11,543 nt of DNA from JAUZPB01 sp037140715 (lineage in GTDB: Bacteria > Bacteroidota > Ignavibacteria > Ignavibacteriales > SURF-24). The notes under the pieces were generated by a model. That model searched no databases. It was not told the origin of the DNA and saw nothing but the letters and a program-made list of their open reading frames with translations. Where the stretch lies: NCBI GenBank assembly GCA_037140715.1, contig JBAXDX010000091.1, forward strand, positions 1-11,543. Reading direction: 5' to 3'. This document shows positions 6,184 to 11,543 of this stretch, piece by piece (position 1 is the stretch's first letter; every line of letters starts with the position of its first letter). The position numbers and the translations under genes were made by a program.

Positions 6184-7160
6184 TTCAGCCTATTTTTAAT
6201 TATCCTTTCGGACAGAAGAAAAGCCTCAAACATGCTGCTTTCATCTGCAATTCCTTTGTAAGCAATATCGAAAGCGGTACCATGGTCCGGCGATGTTCTG
6301 ATTATCGGCAGTCCGGCAGTATAATTAACACCTGAAGAGAAATTAAGCATCTTAAAAGGTATCAGAACCTGGTCATGATACGCACCAATAACCACATCAA
6401 ATTTTTCATATAGTTTATTGGCGAAAAACGCATCGGGTACGAAGACGCCGGAAATATTCTCCCTGTAAATTGAAGAAGCAACAGCAGGCTTAAATTCATC
6501 TTCCTCCTCCTTTCCAATTCTCCCATTTTCTCCGGCATGAGGATTCAAACCAAGCAAAGCCATCTTTGGATTTTTAATTCCAAAATCTTTAACCATAGTC
6601 TGATAAATGACCTCAATTTTATTCTGTATTAATTCCTTTTTTAATAACTTTGCCACATTTTTAACCGGCTCATGAATAGTCAGCAATGCACAGTTCATTT
6701 TTGACGAAAGGAACATCATAACAAAATTACTCATACTGCACCATTCGGCATACATCTCGGTATGCCCAGAAAAATCAATACCTGCAAGACTTAAGGCATA
6801 TTTTGATATTGGTGAAGTTATCACAGCGTCAGCCTTCTTATGATTTAACATAAGAAATGATTCCCTGACAGCCTTAAAGCTAATTTCGCCGGAATGTTTA
6901 GTAGGCATTCCTGGTTCAGGTTTGCTGTTACTAAAACTTATTATTTCAACTTCTTCCGGGTTATTAAAATCTTGTTCCGCATTATTATGAAAAGTAAAGT
7001 TAAATTTTGGCGGAACTATTTCCGCAACAATTTCAAAGACATTCTTAGGACATAGAAAAATTATTTTATGTCCTGAATTGCTAATCTTATTTATTGTTTT
7101 TACGGCTATTTCGGGACCTATGCCATTTATATCGCCACATGTAAAAATAAATTTTTTCAT
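6165..7160 (-). CDS. pdxA: 4-hydroxythreonine-4-phosphate dehydrogenase (vitamin B6 synthesis)
   Basis: PdxA oxidises 4-phosphohydroxy-L-threonine with NAD and, with PdxJ, supplies the pyridoxine phosphate ring in the DXP-dependent B6 pathway. From ATG 7160 the protein has 331 residues, the normal length. It opens with KKFIFTCGDINGIGPEIAVK, carrying the family's GDxxGIGPE at 9-17. Substrate-contacting SGHTEM is at 131-136. Metal-binding histidines are H163 (TIHEP), H208 (LNPHAGENG) and H262 (GAYHDQ). RTSPDHGTAFDIAYKG at 288-303 is also diagnostic. The same frame extends upstream to GTG 7253 (31 more residues, with another ATG at 7229), but that part has no family counterpart and the predicted promoter would leave almost no leader. 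No strong Shine-Dalgarno precedes 7160. It is the first gene of the operon with the methyltransferase and ftsE. Confidence 0.96.
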   Translation of the reverse strand: MKKFIFTCGDINGIGPEIAVKTINKISNSGHKIIFLCPKNVFEIVAEIVPPKFNFTFHNNAEQDFNNPEEVEIISFSNSKPEPGMPTKHSGEISFKAVRESFLMLNHKKADAVITSPISKYALSLAGIDFSGHTEMYAEWCSMSNFVMMFLSSKMNCALLTIHEPVKNVAKLLKKELIQNKIEVIYQTMVKDFGIKNPKMALLGLNPHAGENGRIGKEEEDEFKPAVASSIYRENISGVFVPDAFFANKLYEKFDVVIGAYHDQVLIPFKMLNFSSGVNYTAGLPIIRTSPDHGTAFDIAYKGIADESSMFEAFLLSERIIKNRLKWNIKK

Positions 7161-7269
7161 AAATTCTGAGTTATTTGACTCTGAATCGCAATAAGCAAAA
7201 GTAATATTTTTCGGCTTGCCAAATTTCATATAAACTTTGCTTCTGGTTTTCACAGTTAACTATTTAGGA

Positions 7270-7301
7270 CAAACTTAAATCAAATGAATATCTAATTCAA
7301 G
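7270..7301 (-). promoter_or_regulatory. Bacteroidota-type promoter for the pdxA operon
   Basis: On the minus strand, CTTG (7301-7298), a 20-bp spacer and TAAGTTTG (7277-7270) match the Bacteroidota consensus TTTG-N19-21-TAnnTTTG, with one mismatch in the -33 box. Transcription would begin around 7263-7267, giving a leader of about 105 nt to the pdxA ATG at 7160. It is back to back with the tRNA-Glu promoter. Confidence 0.6.
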
Positions 7302-7324
7302 AAGAATATAAACTCAATTTGATA

Positions 7325-7356
7325 TTTGGAATAAATTAAGGCTTTTCGTAAATTTG
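7325..7356 (+). promoter_or_regulatory. Bacteroidota-type promoter for tRNA-Glu
   Basis: TTTG at 7325-7328, a 20-bp spacer and TAAATTTG at 7349-7356 match the Bacteroidota -33/-7 consensus at every defined position. The start site would be near 7360, about 30 nt before the mature tRNA. Confidence 0.72.
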
Positions 7357-7391
7357 TTTGTGGTTTAGAAACGAAAGGTTCACTATACAAT

Positions 7392-7465
7392 GGCGCGTTC
7401 GTCTAGAGGCTTAGGACGCTGCCCTCTCAAGGCAGAGATCACGGGTTCGAATCCCGTACGCGCTA
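7392..7465 (+). tRNA. tRNA-Glu, anticodon CTC
   Basis: The 74-nt sequence folds into a standard cloverleaf. The acceptor stem is GGCGCGT / ACGCGCT, with a terminal G1-U72 wobble. The D stem is GTCT/GGAC. The anticodon stem CTGCC/GGCAG encloses the loop CTCTCAA, placing anticodon CTC at 7426-7428, which reads GAG. The variable loop is AGATC. The T arm is ACGGG-TTCGAAT-CCCGT, and the discriminator base is A73. CCA is not encoded; CT follows the discriminator base. TTCGTCTAGAGGC in the 5' half is characteristic of tRNA-Glu. It is a lone tRNA gene with its own promoter. A TTC isoacceptor is presumably elsewhere, since CTC alone would not read GAA. Confidence 0.96.
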
Positions 7466-7497
7466 CTAAAAAACCTTAAAATCAACTGATTTTTAAG
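7466..7497 (-). terminator. Candidate minus-strand intrinsic terminator beside the tRNA
   Basis: Read on the minus strand, an AT-rich hairpin (about 9 bp with one bulge; arms 7488-7497 and 7475-7483) is followed by GG and six T (7473-7468). In the plus direction no T-run follows, so it does not serve the tRNA. It would end a transcript coming from the unassigned region to its right. The stem is weak because it is mostly A-T pairs. Confidence 0.35.
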
Positions 7498-7927
7498 AAA
7501 TAAAATAAAGCATGACACAGAGTTTACAGGAAGTATCACAATAACAACCTCACTTGGCAGAACTCCGCACAGAGAAATATTTTCAGCACTTATTTCTGGA
7601 CGTACCGGAAGTAGCGCATACTGGAACTGAACCCAGATATTCGCCGTTATAGATTTTGACAGGCTGACTTCAAATTTCGTTATTCCCGTTGAGACTTTTA
7701 TCCTTGACACAAAAAGTTCTTCGGAGCAGATAAGTGCAGTTTCTAAATATCCGAAGAATACTTGAGATATTCAGAGTTAAATCAGCTACAGCCAGTTTTA
7801 ACGCTAACAACGGGCAGTTAAAACTTGCCTGAAAAATATTCTCCGCTAATATCGAAGCGTTTCACGGCATCCGTTTTGTCTAATGCCTTTGCAGGATATA
7901 CAACTGCATAACATGGAACAATAATAT
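7498..7927. other. Intergenic region with no identifiable gene
   Basis: No convincing gene is present in about 430 bp. On the minus strand a frame starting at 7710 stays open across the tRNA and so is probably artefactual, ending in the GIRTRDL-type peptide that tRNA genes commonly spell. On the plus strand the frame around 7518-7770 is open except for one TGA, spelling ITTSLGRTPHREIFSALISG and, after the stop, FAVIDFDRLTSNFVIPVETF. It could be a decayed coding fragment on either strand, but I recognise neither. A perfect 9-bp inverted repeat AGTTTTAAC / GTTAAAACT lies at 7794-7802 and 7817-7825 with a 14-nt loop. No consensus promoter was found in either direction. Confidence 0.5.
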
Positions 7928-7959
7928 AAAATGCTGAATTTAAATAAATCCAGCATTTT
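7928..7959 (-). terminator. Strong hairpin terminator of the sigma factor gene
   Basis: AAAATGCTG (7928-7936) pairs with CAGCATTTT (7951-7959). The inner bases extend the helix to about 14 bp around a 4-nt ATTT loop, with one G-U pair. On the minus strand the stem's 3' arm ends in TTTT followed by ATATTATTG, so it is a plausible Rho-independent terminator 40 bp after the sigma factor stop. Its symmetry means it may also work in the other direction. Confidence 0.82.
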
Positions 7960-7998
7960 ATTGTCCTTTACTAAATTTACATGGCTGAAGTTATTATA

Positions 7999-8862
7999 TT
8001 ATTCAAAATACATCAGAAGATTTTTGATATTCTTACTATTTCTTAATTTAGTGATAGCACTTTCCTTAATCTGCCTCACTCTTTCTCTTGTAAGGTGAAG
8101 CTTTTCTCCAAGGTCTTCAAGACTTAAACAAGTGTCAACGCCAATACCGAAATATAATCTTACTATCATAGCTTCTTTTTCAGTTAATGAAGAAAGAAGT
8201 CTCTGAATTTCATTTTTTAATGATTGTGTCATTAATAAAGCATCAGGTGCACCAGTATTCTTATTTTCAGTAACATCAAGCAAGTTACTTGCCTCCTCCT
8301 CATCACCAGTATATATTGGTGCGTCAAAGGATAATTGCCTGGAGGACAATCCATACATATAATATACTTCCTCGATTTCCATATCAAGCTGTGTGGCAAG
8401 TTCTTCGGCAGTTGGTTCACGCTCAAGTGTTTGTTCAAGATCATTAAATGCTTTTGTAATTTTGCTGATTTCGTTTACCTTGTTCAAAGGTAGTCTGACT
8501 ACCCTGCAATGTTCCGAAACAGCCTGAAGTATCGCCTGCCTGATCCACCATATCGCATACGAAATAAATTTAAAGCCCTTTGTCTCATCAAATATAAATG
8601 CTGCCTTCATCAGACCAAGGTTTCCTTCATTAATTAAATCACCTAATGATAATCCATGATTCTGATATTGCTTAGCCACGCTGACAACAAAACGAAGATT
8701 TGCTGTTACCAGTTTGTTCAAAGCAACTTTATCTCCGCTCCTGATTTTAATAGCAAGTTCAGTTTCATCTTTCGTAGCAATAAGCTCAAACTCCCCAATT
8801 TCCTGTAAATATTTTTTGACAGATGGACTTTCATACTTAACAATACTCTTGCTTAGTTTCAT
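7999..8862 (-). CDS. rpoD: RNA polymerase primary-type sigma factor (sigma-70, RpoD/SigA)
   Basis: This 287-residue sigma-70 factor directs RNA polymerase to promoters. It has no region 1.1, as in the primary sigma of Bacteroidota and relatives, which has about the same length. Region 1.2 (SVKKYLQEIGEFELIATKDE) is at 14-33. Region 2 is at about 48-117, with LVTANLRFVVSVAKQYQ (51-67) for core binding and FKFISYAIWWIRQAIL (97-112) for -10 recognition and melting. Region 3 is at about 122-195. Region 4 has the -35 helix-turn-helix SLEDLGEKLHLTRERVRQIK at 247-266. The ATG at 8862 follows a strong ribosome-binding site (AGGCGGAGAGG on the minus strand). A TATTTTTG at 8902-8895 could be its -7 element, but no -33 box is seen. 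It is monocistronic and divergent from glnB. Some lineages carry paralogues, so this may be the housekeeping factor or a close copy. Confidence 0.94.
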   Translation of the reverse strand: MKLSKSIVKYESPSVKKYLQEIGEFELIATKDETELAIKIRSGDKVALNKLVTANLRFVVSVAKQYQNHGLSLGDLINEGNLGLMKAAFIFDETKGFKFISYAIWWIRQAILQAVSEHCRVVRLPLNKVNEISKITKAFNDLEQTLEREPTAEELATQLDMEIEEVYYMYGLSSRQLSFDAPIYTGDEEEASNLLDVTENKNTGAPDALLMTQSLKNEIQRLLSSLTEKEAMIVRLYFGIGVDTCLSLEDLGEKLHLTRERVRQIKESAITKLRNSKNIKNLLMYFE

Positions 8863-9162
8863 TTTCTACCTCTCCGCCTGATTATTATTTATAACAAAAA
8901 TACAAAGACTGATTAATCCTGTATACTCTACATTATTCGTAAATAAATCCATTAAAGTCAAATTCCGGATATTATTTTATTATTATATTAATGTTAATTT
9001 CTCATCTTGAGCCTATATTATTAAGGCGGAATATCATAATGACAATATTTTTATAAAGATTTATTGACAATAGCCTAAAAAAATAATATATTGGGGTTGG
9101 GAATAATTAATTAATTAAACTTAAATAACGTACCACATAAAAATAATCTATTAGGAGTTACT
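8863..9162. other. Divergent intergenic region between the sigma factor and PII genes
   Basis: This 300-bp AT-rich region holds the promoters of two divergent transcripts. The glnB promoter at 9064-9092 is clear, while that of the sigma factor gene is uncertain. The glnB leader contains the simple palindrome TTAATTAATTAA at 9107-9118. I looked for a sigma-54 GG-N10-GC site, common before glnB/amtB operons in Proteobacteria, and found none. Confidence 0.5.
9064..9092 (+). promoter_or_regulatory. Promoter of the glnB-amtB operon
   Basis: TTGACA (9064-9069), a 17-bp spacer and TATATT (9087-9092) form a near-perfect E. coli-type sigma-70 promoter. The same bases also fit the Bacteroidota pattern as ATTG (9063-9066), a 20-bp spacer and TATATTGG (9087-9094), with one mismatch in each box. 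Transcription should begin near 9099, leaving a leader of about 64 nt with AGGAG seven bases before the ATG at 9163. Confidence 0.72.
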
Positions 9163-9501
9163 ATGAAAAAAATTGAAGCTATCATAAGACCACACAAACT
9201 CGATGAAGTACATGAAGCACTACTGAAAGCGGGATTCGCAGGACTGACAGTTACTGAGGTCAGAGGATACGGAAGGCAGAAAGGCCATAAGGAAATCTAC
9301 CGCGGATCAGAATATAATATTTCCTTTGTACCTAAAATTAAAATGGAAATTATTTGCTCTATTGAAAGAGCTGAAACCGCAATCAATATTATTCTTGCTA
9401 CGGCTAAGACGGGCGAAGTTGGCGATGGTAAAATATTCGTCTATAATATTGAGGAAACAATCAGAATCAGAACCGATGAATCAGGTGTCAGTGCCATTTA
9501 G
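9163..9501 (+). CDS. glnK: PII nitrogen regulatory protein (GlnB/GlnK family)
   Basis: PII proteins are trimers that bind ATP or ADP and 2-oxoglutarate and pass on carbon/nitrogen status by docking onto targets. This 112-residue protein is full length and closely conserved. It starts MKKIEAIIRPHKLDEV. The T-loop spans about 37-55 (GRQKGHKEIYRGSEY), with Tyr51, the residue uridylylated by GlnD in proteobacteria. TEVRGYGRQKG gives the first nucleotide-binding segment. The B-loop GEVGDGKIFV is at 84-93, and RIRT near the C-terminus completes the site. The gene is 94 bp upstream of amtB on the same strand, the classic glnK-amtB pair, so its likely role is to block the ammonium channel when nitrogen is ample. 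The symbol glnK reflects that linkage; glnB is equally defensible by sequence. Whether Tyr51 is modified here is unknown, as no glnD is in the window. Confidence 0.96.
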   Translation: MKKIEAIIRPHKLDEVHEALLKAGFAGLTVTEVRGYGRQKGHKEIYRGSEYNISFVPKIKMEIICSIERAETAINIILATAKTGEVGDGKIFVYNIEETIRIRTDESGVSAI

Positions 9502-9595
9502 TTAACTATAAATAATTTATGGCTTTTCTATCGCTTAATATTCGGTTAAACAGAAAAATATTTAGAAATTTTTATAATGAAAATCAGGAGAAATA

Positions 9596-11146
9596 ATGAA
9601 AACTTTACATGGATTAATTTTAATATGCTCAATTATAATGCTGACGCTTGTAATCGCCCTGCCTGCAAATGTACATGCTCAGGGAGATCCGTCAGGTAAT
9701 TCTACCGGCACAATTAAGGACGTGCCGGCAAAAAAGGCAGGCGAACCAACTCTTTCTGAAATTGCCGATGCTGTCGGACATAGTAAGATAGCTATAAATA
9801 TTGTATGGACTATGTTAGCTGCATTTCTTGTCATGTTTATGCAGACAGGATTCGCGATGGTTGAAACAGGTTTTACAAGAGCCAAAAACGTTGCTCACAC
9901 AATGGGAATGAATTTCTTAATCTATGTGCTTGGAATAATCGGCTTTTGGATTTGTGGCTTTGCCTTTATGTTTGGCGGCGTTGGTTCAGTCGCTGCGCTA
10001 GGCGGCACGCCGGGACTTACGAATGAGTTTACAATTCATTTGTTCGGCAAGTCTTTCGGACTTATAGGCGGGAGTGGTTTTTTCCTCAATAATTCAGTTT
10101 ATGACGTGGGTGTTTTTGCTTTATTCTTATTTCAGATGGTTTTTATGGATACTACAGCAACTATTCCTACGGGTTCGATGGCTGAAAGATGGAAATTTTC
10201 AAGCTTCATTATTTATGGCTTCTTTATTTCGATGTTCGTTTATCCGGTGTTTGGCAACTGGGTATGGGGCGGAGGATTTTTGGCAACGCTTGGAACAAAT
10301 TTCGGTCTTGGACACGGGCATGTTGACTTTGCAGGCTCAACAGTAGTGCATCTGGTTGGTGGCATAGCAGCTCTTGCGGGAGCCATAGTGCTTGGACCAA
10401 GAATTGGCAAATATGGCAAAGACGGCACAGTACATGCAATCCCGGGACATAACATCCCGATGGCAATAACCGGAACATTTGTACTTGCTTTTGGCTGGTT
10501 TGGATTTAATGCAGGCTCAACTTTATCTGGTAATGATCTCAGATTAACTGTCGCAGCTACAAATACTTTGCTTGCCTCAGCCTCCGGAGCTTTATTCGCA
10601 ACGTTTTATATGATGTGGAGATATAAGAAGCCTGACCCAAGTATGATGGCAAATGGTCTTCTGGCCGGTCTTGTCGCTATTACTGCTCCCTGCGCGTTTG
10701 TCAATGCAAGTTCTGCAATTATTATTGGCGCAGTTTCCGGAGTGATTGTAGTTATTGCTGCATTCTATATTGACCAGAAGTTAAAAATAGATGATCCTGT
10801 CGGCGCAATAGCGGTTCATATGGTTAATGGATTGTGGGGAACGCTTGCACTTGGACTTTTTGCCGATGGCACATACGGCGATGGATGGAATGGCGTCAGC
10901 GGTACTGTAAAAGGATTGTTCTACGGTGATGCTTCACAGCTTTATGCTCAGTTAATTGGGATTACTGTTTGTATTTTATTTGTTTTCCCGACTATGTACG
11001 GTTTCTTTAAACTGATAGATAAACTTATTGGTATCAGAGTCCCGGCAAAAGACGAAGTTGAAGGCCTCGATATGCCTGAAATGGGAGTTAAAGGCTATGA
11101 TGATACTACCATTACCGGGAAAGAATATATCCCTGCTACAAAATAA
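9596..11146 (+). CDS. amtB: Ammonium transporter (Amt family)
   Basis: AmtB conducts ammonium across the inner membrane as a trimer and is closed by PII docking. The 516-residue protein begins with a probable signal peptide (hydrophobic 6-22, then ANVHAQ) and a 40-residue polar linker, followed by about eleven membrane helices from residue 67 to about 475. Hallmarks: FAMVETGFTRAKNVAHT at 86-102, the pore twin histidines H252 (STVVHLVGG) and H408 (AVHMVNGLWG), and D244 matching the conserved structural aspartate. FGWFGFNAGS is at 299-308. The cytoplasmic tail contains GLDMPEMGVKGYD at 490-502, a variant of the usual GLDxxxHGExAY PII-contact motif. The extra N-terminal linker makes it longer than E. 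coli AmtB. AGGAG lies just upstream of the ATG. It is the second gene of the PII operon, which ends in a strong terminator. Confidence 0.97.
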   Translation: MKTLHGLILICSIIMLTLVIALPANVHAQGDPSGNSTGTIKDVPAKKAGEPTLSEIADAVGHSKIAINIVWTMLAAFLVMFMQTGFAMVETGFTRAKNVAHTMGMNFLIYVLGIIGFWICGFAFMFGGVGSVAALGGTPGLTNEFTIHLFGKSFGLIGGSGFFLNNSVYDVGVFALFLFQMVFMDTTATIPTGSMAERWKFSSFIIYGFFISMFVYPVFGNWVWGGGFLATLGTNFGLGHGHVDFAGSTVVHLVGGIAALAGAIVLGPRIGKYGKDGTVHAIPGHNIPMAITGTFVLAFGWFGFNAGSTLSGNDLRLTVAATNTLLASASGALFATFYMMWRYKKPDPSMMANGLLAGLVAITAPCAFVNASSAIIIGAVSGVIVVIAAFYIDQKLKIDDPVGAIAVHMVNGLWGTLALGLFADGTYGDGWNGVSGTVKGLFYGDASQLYAQLIGITVCILFVFPTMYGFFKLIDKLIGIRVPAKDEVEGLDMPEMGVKGYDDTTITGKEYIPATK

Positions 11147-11250
11147 GGATGTTTATAATAGCTGATGAAATATCTGGAGTTGTCCGTCCTGATGAACCAG
11201 GGAAAAGAAACTTAAATATAATTTAATCTATTTCTGAACACAAAGAAAAT

Positions 11251-11292
11251 AAAGGGAAGTCCGGGGCTAAAAGCTTTGGACTTCCCTTTTTT
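11251..11292 (+). terminator. Rho-independent terminator of the glnK-amtB operon
   Basis: AAAGGGAAGTCC (11251-11262) pairs perfectly with GGACTTCCCTTT (11278-11289), giving a 12-bp stem with a 15-nt loop and a run of six T at 11287-11292. It lies 104 bp after the amtB stop. Read on the minus strand, the stem is followed by TTTATTTTC, so it could also stop transcripts coming from the right. Confidence 0.93.
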
Positions 11293-11543
11293 GTTGATGG
11301 GGATTAAATCTTCTGAGGTAAAATATCACTAAACACACAAGAATGATTAACATCGGTTCTTTTAATATCAGGTATCAAAGTCCCGCCACAATCAGGCATC
11401 CATAAAAAGGCAATGTACGCCGGCAGAACCACGCACCCATTAAATGAACCGGTAATGATTCTCTGTTTTGGGAATAACTTTGCTTTGACTCCCACGGGGT
11501 ACTTGGAGTTTTCCGATTGACCCGTGACGTTCCCACGGGGTAC
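11293..11543. other. Unresolved right-hand stretch, open on both strands
   Basis: No gene can be assigned with confidence. On the minus strand a frame is open from the window edge (11543) to a TAA at 11306-11304, 79 codons, with a possible GTG at 11495; it includes VKAKLFPKQRIITGSFNGCV and ends CVFSDILPQKI. Its stop is 12 bp from the T-run of the amtB terminator, so it would be convergent with amtB. On the plus strand a frame reads VLLISGIKVPPQSGIHKKAM and on to LTPTGYLEFSD before a TGA at 11518-11520. I recognise neither. It may be the end of a partial gene or non-coding repeat-associated DNA. Confidence 0.35.
11490..11543. repeat. Start of a direct repeat with period 41, cut by the window edge
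   Basis: The 13-mer TCCCACGGGGTAC occurs at 11490-11502 and exactly again at 11531-11543, 41 bp apart, so a tandem array may begin here and continue right. TGAC precedes both copies, with two extra bases (GT) before the second, so the basic unit may be 39 bp. CCCGTG (11521-11526) and CACGGG (11534-11539) can form a 6-bp hairpin with a 7-nt loop. Only about 1.3 units are visible. Confidence 0.6.

Noticed and set aside
7161..7253. N-terminal extension of PdxA from GTG 7253 or ATG 7229
   Set aside because: The extra residues have no counterpart in the family, the 7160 start gives exactly the conserved N-terminus and length, and the predicted promoter would leave almost no leader for GTG 7253.
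7411..7710. Minus-strand ORF of 99 codons overlapping the tRNA
   Set aside because: It runs antisense through tRNA-Glu and ends in the GIRTRDL-type peptide that mispredicted ORFs over tRNAs commonly give.
7794..7825. Integron attC-like site
   Set aside because: There is a 9-bp inverted repeat around GCTAACAACGGGCA, but the bases do not fit the R'/R'' consensus ends (RYYYAAC / GTTRRRY), and there is no integrase or cassette.
8232..8444. Other minor ORFs inside uvrC, adk, the sigma factor gene and amtB
   Set aside because: They are alternative-frame shadows of well-supported conserved genes, without their own start signals.
9093..9162. Sigma-54 promoter for glnK-amtB
   Set aside because: No GG-N10-GC arrangement is present; the G-rich TTGGGGTTGGG run lacks the matching -12 element.
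11149..11226. Short ORF after amtB (25 codons)
   Set aside because: It lies in the trailer between amtB and the terminator, has no usable ribosome-binding site distance (AGG abuts the ATG), and no recognisable product.

Overview
The window looks like a stretch of chromosome from an AT-rich member of the Bacteroidota/Chlorobiota/Ignavibacteriota group. Three things point there: a short primary-type sigma-70 factor of 287 residues without region 1.1, two promoters that fit the Bacteroidota -33 TTTG / -7 TAnnTTTG pattern, and an otherwise conventional set of housekeeping genes. The exact phylum cannot be settled from this sequence alone.

Layout. Positions 1-126 hold the end of a 21-bp palindromic tandem array that runs off the left edge. 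The plus strand then carries a D12-class adenine-N6 DNA methyltransferase (414-1265), uvrC (1404-3224, TTG start), an unrecognised small lipoprotein (3300-4019) and adenylate kinase (about 4131-4775). Three base pairs beyond adk, and convergent with it, a tightly overlapping minus-strand operon ends. In transcription order it is pdxA, a class I SAM methyltransferase and an FtsE-type ABC ATPase. Its promoter lies back to back with that of a plus-strand tRNA-Glu(CTC) (7392-7465). After about 530 bp without an identifiable gene come a strong terminator and the minus-strand sigma factor gene (7999-8862). Divergent from it is a PII-ammonium transporter operon (glnB/glnK 9163-9501, amtB 9596-11146), closed by a textbook terminator. 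The right edge holds an unresolved stretch and the first copies of another repeat.

How the genes work together. GlnK and AmtB form a nitrogen-uptake module: PII senses ATP/ADP and 2-oxoglutarate and gates the ammonium channel. UvrC acts in nucleotide excision repair, Adk in adenylate balance, PdxA in pyridoxal phosphate synthesis, and FtsE normally with FtsX in envelope/division functions. These are adjacent housekeeping genes and not one pathway.

I see no defence island, CRISPR array, prophage or complete transposon. The most unusual content is the repetitive DNA at both edges and the unexplained region between the tRNA and the sigma factor gene.
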